DNA of 64,000 nucleotides from Leptobrachium leishanense. Lineage: Eukaryota > Chordata > Amphibia > Anura > Megophryidae. Shown piece by piece: positions 1-12,053 of the stretch. The DNA is taken from contig CM019067.1 in NCBI GenBank assembly GCA_009667805.1, positions 63,160,637 through 63,224,636 on the forward strand. Reading direction: 5' to 3'. Positions within the stretch are counted from its first letter, which is position 1. The number at the start of each line of letters is the position of its first letter. The translations under genes were made by a program, and so were the position numbers. A model generated the notes under the pieces. That model was not told the origin of the DNA, made no database searches, and was given only the letters and a program-made list of their open reading frames with translations.

Positions 1-1479
<1,479 letters not shown>

Positions 1480-2286
1480 TATATATATCATTGCACTATT
1501 TAGATGAAAATTCTAATCTATGTTGTGGTGAGACTGATGGATTTCTTTGTCCTTCCTTAAATTAATAAATACATGGGGTAAAAGCACATGTCACTTGGGA
1601 GTGCTCGTTAGAATTTTTTTGGGCATTGCTTTCATAGGTGTTCTCAATGAACAAAACACAGGGAAAGTGTCAGAGTGGTGTGATCTCATCTGGAAATTAT
1701 CCGGCTAACCTAGGGTAGTCACATTCGCACCCATGTTCTTTCATTTGTAAGCCATAAAATGCACAGATGAATGAGCTTGACCGAAGATGTTGTTAAAAGG
1801 CAGCTGGGAGTTAATGTGACTTCACCGATTTTAAATAAAGTATGGTCAATTACGAATATTAACGCCTTCTTCTCATTCTGGCAGGACGGCGTATATGTCT
1901 TGGGGAGATGTTGGCCAGAATGGAATTATTCCTCTTCTTCACTTCTTTACTGCAAAAATTTGAATTCCACATTCCTCCGAAGCAGCCACCACCTCGGGAA
2001 GACCCCATTTTCAGTTTTAACCTAAGTCCCTGGCCTTTCCAAATCTGTGCCCAACTCCGATAACCTGGAGACTGAATTCTTTAACTGCAATTATCAGATA
2101 AGAGCTTTGACTTTTTCAGTGAAATAAATATTTTGTAGTGAAGATTTAAATTGCATGATTTATGTATTAAATGCTTAAAAGTCCTATATAATTCAGCTGT
2201 GTACTAGCAATAACCAAAAGGTCAATAAAATTTGTGACCGTACAAGGCTTGATTATTCAAGTCAAGGCTAGCAAATGTAAGTCTAT
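1480..2286. other. No gene or recognised repeat
   Basis: AT-rich sequence between two transposons. The open frames here are short and show no family motif. Confidence 0.5.
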
Positions 2287-3960
2287 CAGGGTTATTCAAA
2301 GAGAGATGATCTGGTCCCGAAATGTAACCGGACACTGAAATTCAGGGTCCGGCTACATTTCCTGGCCATTCGGCTATCCAGAGGGCAGGCAGTTCGCCAA
2401 ATGTTGGCGAATTGCCTGCACATACGGTGCCTGTTCGGTGCCTGTTCGAGGGCAGTGAAATCCCCATAGAGACGCAATGCTTCGTCTATTCAGAGAACAA
2501 AAACCAGCAGTGAAAAGTTGCCAAAATGCCCTGCTGTTCGGTGGTTTCATTCGGCAGGTTTATTCAGGAGAATGCTACAGGCTTCAATGTTAAAAATATT
2601 CCTGTTTTAACCCTTTCACTGCTGAGCCTTTTCACACCTCTGTGCTGAGCTAATTTTTACCGATTTCGCTCATCATGTTTAAACGCGTTTTTAAGCCTTA
2701 TTTTAATATATGACCCAGACATATTATATATCGTTCTTTCCGGCAGACTGTGCAGATTCATGTTATGTCATGTCTGTATATTATAACAAAAAATGCAATA
2801 AAATTTGAATTTTCAATAATTTACAACGTGTAAAGTGTTTTTTTTCACATTTTAACATGCGAGCGTTTGCGGTTATATTTTCTATGGGGTGCGCTTGTTA
2901 AAAAAATTAGAAATGAGGAATCGTTACTTTTTTTGGGGAAAATGACGTGTTTTTTAGCAAACACCCCCCATAGTAAAAATAGTTAGTGCAGCATCATTGT
3001 TCACATTATAATTGAAATGGGAACAATATTGTTGCACTAATAAAATATAAAAACAAAAAAACATTTCTTAATTTTTTTTAAAAATTTGTAATTTTTTTTT
3101 TTAATTTTTTTTTATTTTTTTACATTTTACATGGTCATGTTTGGTATCATTGGAAAGGCCACGCTCTGGCCGTTCCAATGATAGCAAACATTAACCCCTA
3201 GCTGTTACAGATCGGAAGATAGGGGGTTCATTGGAACCCCCTATCTCCACTATAGGTGGCAGCAAGGGGTTAATTTCAAAACTGTCATTAGGGGGATATC
3301 CCGGAAGCTTGGCCGACATCCAAGATGTCGGCCAGCTCCGGGAGGGGACCGCGATACGGTGCATGTTAGCGCCATATCGCGATCCAGCCCCCTAGGGGTT
3401 AAAGACAGCCGCCGCTTGGAAGGGCAGGCTGTGCCCTTCCAGGCGGTGCCTGCCATTAATCGCTGGCCCGCGGGGAAGGGGAGGTGGAGAGGTCCGAAGG
3501 ACCTCCCCCCTCCCCTTCAGGCACCTTCCCTGCAATGGCGGGGGGGGTGCCTGAAACAGACGTCATCGTGCCCGCCGGAGTCCCGGAGGCTGGACTGACA
3601 TCGATGATGGGGGGCCGCGCGATCGGCCGGAATACCGGCCGATCGCGGCTGCAAAGGGAGGACGCGCTCAGCGCGTCCTCCGCAGCGAAGTAGCAATGCG
3701 GGTGGACGCGCTGAGCGCGTCCACCGCATTGAAAGGGTTAATTCAATATCTAATAAACTGTTGATTATTATATTCTTCAGTAAAAAGTTTCTATATTCAT
3801 AGATTTTTTAGGATCTTTTAGACATTTTTTGGGATTTTTTTGGCAAACTTTTTTTTCCGGTTTATTTTTTACATTGCTTTTTCTTTTGTAAAAAATAGTT
3901 CAGATATACTAATAACAGTTCTCCTATAAAAATAAAATCTAAATTGTCTTTATTTTAGCT
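2287..3960. mobile_element. Family A MITE, split by a TTAA element
   Basis: It begins with the family terminus CAGGGTTATTCAAAGAG at 2287, preceded by TAT. The interior matches the 3' half (minus orientation) of the full copies at 13912-14820 and 41574-42484. The match breaks at TTAA 2607-2610 and resumes after TTAA 3738-3741 with the same AT-rich core. The right end is degraded and its position is approximate. No coding capacity. Confidence 0.75.
2611..3737 (+). mobile_element. TTAA-flanked piggyBac-like non-autonomous element, copy 1
   Basis: The 1127-bp element is bounded by TTAA at 2607-2610 and 3738-3741, with termini CCCTTTC and GAAAGGG. TTAA duplication with CCCT-type ends is characteristic of piggyBac elements; Kolobok also uses TTAA. 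It has a T/A-rich centre, several subterminal hairpins and a 3' end carrying copies of the palindrome GGACGCGCTCAGCGCGTCC and its variants. No transposase ORF. Confidence 0.85.
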
Positions 3961-4348
3961 CAGAAATAGTACATGATTTCCATTTCCTCGCTGTTGTTTG
4001 AACGCCAATAAACCTCGCCTCATAGAATGACTTCACCGGGATCAGTACTTTGCGTTCTTTCAATCTAAATTTGCTTTCATCTATATTATTCCACAACAAA
4101 ATAACTGCTTTCTGCTAAAATGCACGGCTCGTTTAGGCAAGGCTTATCTTTAACATTAAAACATGAAAGAATAACATCACTACTAAAGAAAAAGCAAAAA
4201 GTACAAACCATATAGCGCTGAACGCGGCCTGAAATCTGTCCCTTCTTTCCTTTGTGCGCGGCTTCTGGGGGCGATATATTTAACAGTTTTGTTATAATTT
4301 ATTTTCGTGGGTTCTGCAAAAACAAATAAAAATAATCTGGAGGGGGCG
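3961..4348. other. No gene or recognised repeat
   Basis: AT-rich spacer between the family A MITE remnant and the L1-type element. Nothing supported. Confidence 0.4.
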
Positions 4349-6212
4349 GAGCTAGCCGAGGAAGCGAGCGGCTGCATGTTGAAGGAGCTCCGTGATAAAC
4401 ACGGTTTTTAAAGTTATTTCCGCCGCTTGCTCGCACTTGAGAAACGCTCTACGGTCTCTGGGGGACTGGGTGAGTTTGCCTTACCCCCGAAATTGACGCT
4501 CCGGAGTGGATTAACCCCCGCGGCACAATCGGGGCCTAGTACTAGCGGCCATTTTAGAAGCCTGGAAGGAGATTTTTGAGACCTTTTACCGCTCTTCTTC
4601 CTTGTGCCTGCGCTTTTGGTGACATGCCCACCGGTCACTCACAGAAGCTGCGGTCCAGACAGAGGGACATTCGGGACTCCATGAGAGGTGGGTCCACTTC
4701 GAAGGGAGATGCGATCTCCTCCTCCCTCTCCCCGGGCTATGACTTTTCGGAAGATGAAGAGGACCCCTGGCACTCGGGTGGTAGCTCTGCGATGACCTGG
4801 ATCTCCCCACAATCTCGGACACCAGACTCCCAACCACTATCTGCAGCAGCAAAAAAAAGTGCGCAAAAGAAACGAAAAGCAGCGCTGACGGCGTCTTTGA
4901 GTGCCTCACTTACTGCTGGTGGCCTCTCTGACGGGGATTTGGCCGAGGAACACCAGCTTTCAGCCAGCAGTAGTGTGGCTTCATTACAACAGGACGTTTT
5001 GAGACCGGGTGCCCAACCGCAACAAACGAGAGCGACCTCACTCGAAACCCCTATGACACAGCCTGAGGAAAGTCGGCAGGAGGAGGATGATGATCTTCAT
5101 CTTACGAAAAGAGACCTTCGGAGGATCCTGGACGAACTCCGGGAGATTCGGGGGGTGTGGAAACCTGAAGTGGCGGCGGTTCGGGAGGAGGTTGCAACAA
5201 TCCGTGCGCAGGTGACAGCAGTGCAGGCGACGACCTCTACAGTGCTATCGGAACATACTCACCTGTTGAGACAGGTCGCTGGTCTAAGATCCCAGGTCGA
5301 GCTTTTGTCCCGCTCTGTGGAGATGCTGGAAACAAGACACCGCCGTCGTAACGTCAGGGTCAGAGGCATCCCGGACTCTGTGTCGTCGGATGAACTCCCA
5401 GCTTATGTGTCTCGTTTGGCCCTTCGGATGGCGGGACTCCCTTCTGACAAGCCAGATGTGATCGGATCGGTATTCAGGGTTTGGAAACCTGCGGCGCTTT
5501 CGAAGGGGACACCCCGTGATGTCGTGGTGGCCTTTCGTGACGTAGCATTTAAGGTCAAGCTTATGTCTGCTCCTGGCGCAAGAGATCCAGTGAAATTTGA
5601 GGGCTCCACATTGGCTTTGTATCACGACCTTCCATTCCAGACTCTGCTTGCTCGCAGGCGGTTCCGTCCTGTGACTGCGGTTCTTCGTCGGAGGGGGATC
5701 CGTTATCGGTGGGGCTTGGCGGGAGCATTGGTGGTGACACATAATAATGTCCCCTACACCATCACTGATCCTGAAACCGCCTGGTCCGACCTTGAAGAGG
5801 CGGGCATCTCGCCGGACCCTCCGGAACTTCAGCCAGACTGACACCTGAGCGATATTGTTTACCCCCCCAGCTTTTTTCTTCTCTGTTTACGTGTCACTGG
5901 TCTATAGATAAGCTCTGAGTATAATTTATCAGGACAATTTATGGCATTTACGTTGATAGTCCTACATGCTTATGTGTTTCTTTTGTGTTTTCTTCCTTCC
6001 TTCACTGCGGTTGGGACTTCTTGCTTTTTGTTTTTTGTTTTTATTATTCCCTTATTGACCTTATTGACCAAGTTACTACTTGCATCTTACATTATCTGAC
6101 TGGCTGACCGTAGTTAGTTTGGCCAGCCCTAGACGGCTGTCTTTTTCTACGTTTGATTTCGTGAATTTCTTGTTATGTATAATTCTCTAAATAAAGAATT
6201 AAAAAAAAAAAA
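4349..6212 (+). mobile_element. ORF1-only L1 element (HAL1-like)
   Basis: A short 5' UTR begins with a GGAGGGGGCGGAGC block near 4338-4351, as in many L1 5' ends. One open ORF1 follows (4624-5841), then a 3' UTR of about 350 bp, an AATAAA signal near 6190 and an A-rich tail to about 6230. No endonuclease or reverse-transcriptase sequence lies between ORF1 and the tail. The whole unit is about 1.9 kb, like mammalian half-L1 (HAL1) elements that carry ORF1 only. Target duplications are not clear because both flanks are A-rich. Confidence 0.8.
4624..5841 (+). CDS. L1 ORF1 protein, intact 405-codon frame
   Basis: RNA-binding nucleic-acid chaperone that coats L1 RNA in retrotransposition particles. 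I start at ATG 4624 (MPTGHSQKLRSRQR); the frame stays open upstream to a TTG at 4576, but ATG is the better start. Residues 1 to about 150 are basic/serine-rich and disordered. About 165-240 is a heptad-rich coiled coil (ELREIRGVWKPEVAAVREE, then LLRQVAGLRSQVELLSRS). Next comes the RRM with the family signature RRRNVRVRGIPDSV and the C-terminal domain (RRFRPVTAVLRRRGIRYRWG). The order matches L1 ORF1p (Transposase_22), and there is no internal stop. It is probably a young copy; domestication cannot be judged from one copy. Confidence 0.85.
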   Translation: MPTGHSQKLRSRQRDIRDSMRGGSTSKGDAISSSLSPGYDFSEDEEDPWHSGGSSAMTWISPQSRTPDSQPLSAAAKKSAQKKRKAALTASLSASLTAGGLSDGDLAEEHQLSASSSVASLQQDVLRPGAQPQQTRATSLETPMTQPEESRQEEDDDLHLTKRDLRRILDELREIRGVWKPEVAAVREEVATIRAQVTAVQATTSTVLSEHTHLLRQVAGLRSQVELLSRSVEMLETRHRRRNVRVRGIPDSVSSDELPAYVSRLALRMAGLPSDKPDVIGSVFRVWKPAALSKGTPRDVVVAFRDVAFKVKLMSAPGARDPVKFEGSTLALYHDLPFQTLLARRRFRPVTAVLRRRGIRYRWGLAGALVVTHNNVPYTITDPETAWSDLEEAGISPDPPELQPD

Positions 6213-6463
6213 TATATAAAAAAATAAAAAACAAATCTGACATTCTTCATTTTTGCAGAGCCCTATACCATGATGAGATTTAACCTATACTGACGTCAAT
6301 ACACGCTGGTTGGGTGATGATATGTTGGATGTTTTCACACTAGCCACCGTCTTCTCAAGTATAAGTATTTATAAACAACTTTAACAGCTGAGCTGCAGTA
6401 AATGCATTGTCTCTCCGTATAGTGAACAGATCCTATAATACACATTCAGCTCAGATATCCAGG

Positions 6464-6722
6464 TAGGGTTGTCAGATGGGCCATGTTTTCCTGGAAGTAT
6501 ATTACTATTTCATGGAGACGGGGAACACAGGGAAAAGTACTGCCCTGCAACACCTATAACTCATATGCTGCAGGAAGGAAATCAAGGCAGGTCACCTGGG
6601 ATTCCTTTTTGATTTCTTACCTCCAGTGTATGGATTCTACATGCTGCAGGATTGCATTTTCCATGAACTGCCCATCAGCATGAATAAACTATATATGTGT
6701 CCTGGAAAACATGGCGACTCTG
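6464..6722. mobile_element. Family C MITE (about 260 bp)
   Basis: Inverted ends: AGGGTTGTCAGATGGGCC at the left, and a right end near 6690-6722 that reads GTCGCCATGTTTTCCAGG on the minus strand. The same ends recur at 15677 (truncated) and 55575/57308. No coding capacity. Confidence 0.65.
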
Positions 6723-7009
6723 TATCCAGATTGTACATTTTGCAAATAACTTCACTGAATTAAGCTACAGCGAACACAGGACAGGTTCTGTGCTTTGGGC
6801 AGTGAATTGTTTGTATTTCCTGCCATCTGCTGGTTCCTCTGTTTATTGCCGGTCTTTGCATAAAATCACACTTTTCATATATTCATTTTGTGATGCCTCC
6901 TATGCAAGTCAAATTCTGAGCCCCTTCTAATTCCCCCTCTAACTCTACACCGACTTCAGACATTTGTGTAACTGCTGACGACATTGTGACTATCCTTCCT
7001 TCCTTTAGG

Positions 7010-7258
7010 TCACGTCCTCTGTCATTCAAACAACCCAGTAACTGTCCTCATCTCTCTCTGCATTAACATCATTCTCATACCTGCAGTCCTCCCTCCTGTC
7101 TCTCACCCATCTAGATTGTAGGATCGCGCGGGAATAGGGCCCTCAATCCCTCCTGTATCTATTGGTAAAATACACCGACTTGCCTTTTTTGGTGTATTCT
7201 AGAATTGTGCTATTTTGACCCATTGTACCTTTGTACAGCGCTGTGGAATGTGTTAGTG
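7010..7258 (+). mobile_element. L2/CR1-type LINE 3' tail fragment
   Basis: It aligns by eye with the tail of the longer copy at 28262-28757: the CTGCATTAAC, CACCCATCTAGATTGTA and TACAGCGCTGTGGAATGTGT landmarks appear in the same order. It is 5'-truncated, so no protein part is present. Confidence 0.7.
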
Positions 7259-7971
7259 CCTAACCAGTTGAGCGCAAAGGATGAGCGGGGAAGGTCGTCC
7301 AGTTTCACTGACGTGCGTGGAGGACGCTCCCTGCACGTCGTCGGGGTGCTCCGGTTCAGCACCTATCTAGTGTGGAACTGGAGCGTCAACCACAGTGGGC
7401 TGACATCTTGCATGTCAGTCCTCGCTGTGGGACTGGCCCCCGTAAACGGGCATTATCAAACGTGCAGGCGTGACGTTGTTTTCAGGCACCACCCCAGCAT
7501 GCCAGGAGAGTGCCTGAAGGGGAGGGGTCCTTTGTACTCTTCTATCTCCCCATCAGTAAGGGCTACAGAAATAAGAAAGGTATCACTGGAAAGGACAGAG
7601 TCTGACCTTTCCAGCAATTCCCCTCTTATTGTGGGAACAATGATGCTGCACAATCTCACCTTCTCATTTCAAATGACGAAAAATGTCATTATTTTCAGTT
7701 TTAGTTAAAATTGCGTATTTTCTCAAAAATACAGTAACACTTTCCCATTTCTAATTTTTTTTTATCAAGTGTACCCCATAGAATATATAGCCACAAAGGC
7801 TCGGATGATAAAATGTGATTTTTTTTTATATATGCTGTAAATGATTGAAATCGGAATGAAAACTCACCTTTTTTTTCTCATTTTTTGTTATAGCATTCTG
7901 ACAGGACATAACGTATACATATAATAATGATATATTATGAATCTGCCAAGTCTGCCGAAAAAAAGGATATA

Positions 7972-8938
7972 CAGTCAGGTCCAGAAATATTGGGACATCA
8001 TCACAATTCTAACATCTTTGGCTCTATACACCACCACAATGGAGTTGGAATGAAACAAACACAATGTGCTTTAACTGCAGACTGTCAGCTTTAATTTGAG
8101 GGTATGTACATCCAATTCAGGTGAACGGTGTAGGACTTACAGCAGTTTTCAGATGTGCCTCCCACTTGTTAAGGGACCAAAGTTAATGGGACAATTGGCT
8201 TCTCAGCTGTTCCATGGCCAGGTGTGTGATATTCCCTCATTACCCCAATTACAATGTGCAGATAAAAGGCCCAGAGTTAATTTCAAGTGTGCTATTTGCA
8301 TTTGGAATCTGTTGCTGTCAACTCTCAAGATGAGATCCCAAGAGCTGTCACTATCAGTGAAGCAAGCCATCAATAGGCTGAAGAAACAAAACAAACCCAT
8401 CAGAGAGATAGCAAGAACATTAGGCGTGGCCAAAACAACTGTTTGGAACATTCTCAAAAAGAAGGAATGCACCGGTGAGCTCAGCAATACCAAAATACCC
8501 GGGAGACCACGGAAAACAACTGTGGTGGATGACCGAAGAATTCTTTCCCTGGTGAAGAAAACACCCTTCACAACAGTTGGCCAGAGCAAGAACACTCTCC
8601 AGGAGGTAGGTGTATGTGTGTCTGGTGATGTCTATGCATTCCAGACTTCAGGCTGTGATTGACTGCAAAGGATTTGCAACCAAGTATTAAGAAGGGAAAG
8701 TTTGATTTATGATTATTATTCTGTCCCATTACCTTTGGTCCCTTAACAAGTGGGAGGCACATCTGCAAACTGCTGTAAGTCCAACACCGTTCACCTGAGT
8801 TGGATGTACATACCCTCAAATTAAAGCTGACAGTCTGCAGTTAAAGCACACTGTGTTTGTTTCATTCCAACTCCATTGTGGTGGTGTATAGAGCCAAAGA
8901 TGTTAGAATTGTGTCGATGTCCCAATATTTCTGGACCT

Positions 8939-8941
<3 letters not shown>
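7972..8941 (+). mobile_element. Tc1-like deletion derivative with long TIRs
   Basis: Inverted repeats of about 215 bp start at CAGTCAGGTCCAGAAATATT (7972) and end at the matching complement (8941), with TA on both sides. The right TA runs into a TA microsatellite. Between them is only the N-terminal third of a transposase, so most of the catalytic domain has been deleted. Confidence 0.88.
8330..8662 (+). pseudogene. Tc1 transposase N-terminal remnant
   Basis: From ATG 8330 the frame reads MRSQELSLSVKQAINRLKK, then a paired-type helix-turn-helix (IREIARTLGVAKTTVWNIL) and a GRPRKTT linker. These are the DNA-binding parts of a Tc1 transposase. Similarity ends near 8607 (about residue 93). The last 18 codons are unrelated and read into the right terminal repeat. 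The DDE catalytic domain is missing. Confidence 0.85.

Positions 8942-8976
<35 letters not shown>
8942..8976. repeat. (TA)n microsatellite
   Basis: About 17 TA dinucleotides directly abut the right end of the Tc1 derivative, probably grown from its TA target duplication. Confidence 0.9.
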
Positions 8977-8979
<3 letters not shown>

Positions 8980-9118
8980 AATATGTCTAGTTCCTACAAT
9001 AAAACATAACTTTAAATGGTGTTTAAACATGATGAGCACAAAACTGCAAACATGAGGGAAGAGGTTAATAAATAATAAAAAAAATAATTTAATATCTGAC
9101 ATGTTTGACTTTGATTAA

Positions 9119-9262
9119 GTCTGGGGACGGCAACCATGGCACTTCAGTTGTTTTGTGACTGCACTTCCCATGACGCTCAGCCACTCATTAGGCTGGTAGA
9201 AGCTCATGGGAAATGTAGTTTCAAATCATCTGGAGGGTCAAGTTTGTTGACCTCTGTTTTAA
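9119..9262. mobile_element. Short palindromic MITE, hAT-like
   Basis: Imperfect inverted repeat: the left arm contains ACTGCACTTCCCATGACGCTC and the right arm GCTCATGGGAAATGTAGTTT. It resembles widespread tetrapod hAT-type MITEs that carry an ACTACAnTTCCCATGATGC block. The family assignment is from memory and unverified. Confidence 0.5.
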
Positions 9263-9615
9263 GGTAATCATGTAAAAAAAATAATGAAGGAATTACCATT
9301 TTACAATTTACTAATGAATTCTTTAATAATAGTATATGACAATGTAGCTTTCATTTCAAATTTAATGTTAAGCCAAGGTTTCATTAGTGAAAACCCGAAG
9401 TGAGGTCTCTGTTTCCATTTAATGTTGTTGTGCTGTTGAACTGTAAACATGTTGGGTGGAAAGCCACACCCACTGGTTATGTCATGTGATGTCATAGTAG
9501 GTAGGACAGTATTTTAGACTCGACTCACACCCTCTGAACTCAGACTCTGCGAGATTGATGAATGAAGAGGATGGGTAAGTGAACTCACGCACGGTAGATG
9601 AGTGGTACAATGAAA

Positions 9616-9838
9616 GGCTGGCGTCAGACGGGCGCAGTATGTGCGCCTGTACTGGCATGCCCTCTGGCATCCGTTGCAGCATTGAGACGCTGCGACGGGG
9701 CCAGCCACACGCTGTTGCGCACACGAATTGCACGAGCAGCAGTGTGTGGCTGGCCCCGTCCAGGCATCTCAATGCTGCGACGGACGCCAGAAGGCACGCC
9801 AGTACGGGTGCACATAGTGCGCTTGTCTGGCGCCAGCC
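9616..9838. mobile_element. Harbinger-like MITE B, copy 1 (short subfamily)
   Basis: An almost perfectly palindromic 223-bp unit with ends GGCTGGCGTCAGACGGGCGC and their complement, flanked by AAA and TAA. Other copies have exact TTA/TAA duplications, as PIF/Harbinger elements do. GC-rich and non-coding. Confidence 0.75.
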
Positions 9839-9841
9839 TAA

Positions 9842-10590
9842 GAAGAAAGAAGACCGTCGGTGTTTTTTATTTTACTTGTCCAAAAGATTCTTTCCCTTTT
9901 AAATATCGCTCCAGGGACCGACAGGTTTTCTGTATAGCCGATCGCCTTAATATGGGGTCAGGAAGGAAGTTTTTTCCTTGGACACCTTACTAGAAGGATG
10001 TCCAAGATGTTTCGCCTTCCTCTGGAGTCGACGGAAGGCATCTTTTGGACATGTTTTTTTATTTTGATTTTTTTAAAATAAATAATTAAAATTACATTTG
10101 TTTCTGTATTGTTTAATTACATAAATCGTATAATTATGGCTTTTTTAGATGTGCAGACAGCAAGGTGGATAAAGGTTAATATCTTCTGATTCACTGATTC
10201 ACATAAAAAGTCATAATTAATTTTTTTTAAAAATGTTTCTTCACATTTGGGACGGCTGGTTTGGTAGATAAAAAAAGCTATTGTTATGTAAGTAAAGCAG
10301 TTGGTTGCAGCCCCGTGACATCATACACAGTTGTGTGACATCATACACAGTTGTGTGACATTTCGCAGGAGAACAGCCTGAAGTCCCAGAGCCACGTTCA
10401 AGTACAGACACAGGCGGCCGCTCTGTCTTCAAAGTGACAGTTCATCGCAATATAATGTCCCCCACTTGCATCAAACAATCACTTTCCCTGTCGCTGTTGA
10501 TTTCTGTGCTGGCCCTCCCTCATATGCGCTTCCACACGCACACACCCGACCTAGAGACAAGCATAATAACTCATCCAAAAACAGCAACAA
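9842..10590. other. No gene; small tandem duplication
   Basis: No coding region recognised. A unit of about 20 bp with core GTGACATCATACACAGTTGT is present twice at 10314-10353. Confidence 0.4.
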
Positions 10591-10599
10591 AGCAGCAAG

Positions 10600-10846
10600 T
10601 TAAGGAAAAGTCTCAGTGATCCAAACGGGCATAACTGTTTCACCGTTTTCAAATGTTTCACCGTGTGGCCTAAACCCTTTGCACAGTACTGTATGTATGT
10701 CATTACCTTATTTGTATCCTACACCTGCCTGACACGTGTCACCTGTTTGTAAATAAATTCACCTGAGTTTCCACTACAACCTGCCTGTTTTTGCCGTGTG
10801 TCCCCTGCATTTGGGCTCTGTATACTCCGGTGCCGCGATTGTGACA
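10600..10846 (+). mobile_element. LTR right end (Gypsy-like), left boundary unclear
   Basis: An AATAAA at about 10753 is followed by a CCCCTGCATTTGGG block and the terminus TTGTGACA at 10846. This resembles the R-U5 end of vertebrate Gypsy-type LTRs. No primer binding site follows, so it is a solo LTR or fragment. The left end was not found. Confidence 0.45.
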
Positions 10847-11066
10847 ATAATAGTGGGTATTGTGTAATAAAACCAAACTAAAATGATAACCAAAATAAAA
10901 ACTCAAATGAAGTAGAGCCAAGAGGAGCAGCTGTACCTTATTAATGCCTAAGGGTTGTTTGTTGTGGGACAACCCCAAAAAAGCCCATTCAGAAAGAAAT
11001 ATTCCACAGGTATTGCATATAATCTAAATTCACTTATTACACAATAACAAAAACAATAAAAGTGAT

Positions 11067-11080
11067 AAGAATAGTCACCA
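11067..11080 (+). repeat. L1 target-site duplication, left copy
   Basis: AAGAATAGTCACCA is repeated exactly at 25214-25227, right after the A-rich tail. The pair marks the two ends of a single L1 insertion. Confidence 0.93.
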
Positions 11081-11961
11081 GTGGAGAGGGGAAGCTGCAG
11101 GCAACCGTGTTCCTGTTTAGGAGTGCAGAGAGCTGACGAATAAGGATGCCTAAACAGAAAAAAATGGATGGGACTGTGGTTGCACCGATCTTTGCATCCA
11201 GGACCCGAATGGCTGGAGGGCTACAAGATGTTGGCGTCCTGACAATTGAGCACCAGAGGAGCCCCTCTCCAGGTCCAGGAATAGGCCCGGAAACCTCAGC
11301 AGTAGATGTAGAGGTAGGCCCTGCGACTCGACTTGATATACAGCACTTACAAACTTTTATTGCGGCAGAGTTGGCACGCACTACACAGGCATTAACAGCA
11401 GAGATCCAGGCTGTGGGGTCTCGTACTGCACGCCTGGAGGAGAAGTCTGATGCCATAACAGACTGTTGTAATATGATTGCCATTCATGCTGAAAAAATGG
11501 AAGTAAGAGTGGGTGTGCTGGAGGACGCATTGGAGGACCTCTCTAATAGGTCGAGGCGTAACAACATCAGGCTTCGTGGTCTCCCAGAGACAGTAACTTC
11601 TGATAAATTATACTGTATCTTAGTGGACATAATGAAGCAATTACTACCGACACTACAGCCCTCAATGTATTTAATAGACCGAATTCACCGCACTCCAGGG
11701 ATACGCAGAGGTCAGAATGTGGTACCACGTGAGGCAAGAGACGTGGTGGTTAGGCTGCATTACTTTTCCACAAGGAAGGCATTAATGAGAGCAGCACAAG
11801 ATCGACAAGCTGATAAGCAACTGGAATATGAGGGACATAAGATTTCCTTCTTTCAGGACCTGGCACCCTCTACATTAGCAAAGCGTAGAGAATGGCGTGT
11901 GGTTACAGAGTTGCTATGTGCCCAAGGCATCAGATATACCTGGGGTTTTCCATTTCGTATT

Positions 11962-11966
11962 ATAGT
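11962..11966 (+). repeat. LTR-element target duplication, left copy
   Basis: ATAGT; the identical pentamer follows the 3' LTR at 20343-20347. Confidence 0.88.
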
Positions 11967-12034
11967 TGGAATGTATTATATAAGAAGAAACTTGAAAAAG
12001 GTTTATATTATTATTGGAAATCTAGAATTTAACA
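11967..12034 (+). repeat. 5' LTR, internally deleted (68 bp)
   Basis: TG...CA ends. The last 60 or so bases (TATATAAGAAGAAACTTG through TAGAATTTAACA) match the end of the 3' LTR. A working LTR is much longer than 68 bp, so most of U3/R has been lost here. Confidence 0.75.
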
Positions 12035-12036
12035 GT

Positions 12037-12053
12037 TGGTGTCAGAGTGGGAT
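12037..12053 (+). promoter_or_regulatory. Primer binding site, tRNA-Leu-like
   Basis: TGGTGTCAGAGTGGGAT lies two bases after the 5' LTR. It complements the 3' CCA end of vertebrate tRNA-Leu with one base missing. It is the expected minus-strand primer site of an LTR element. Confidence 0.75.

Larger units (their letters stand above)
7265..9064 (-). mobile_element. Old TTAA element (copy 5), split by a Tc1 derivative
   Basis: This is a diverged minus-orientation relative of the TTAA family. TTAA 9065-9068 bounds one end, and the other is the decayed TAACCAGTTGAGCGC at 7261. The diagnostic block around TCATCATGTTTAAAC is present near 9020-9045 on the minus strand. The element is interrupted at 7972-8941 by a Tc1 derivative. 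Confidence 0.6.

Noticed and set aside
4576..4623. Upstream extension of the L1 ORF1 from a TTG codon
   Set aside because: A non-ATG start is not needed; ATG 4624 is in frame and gives a typical ORF1p.
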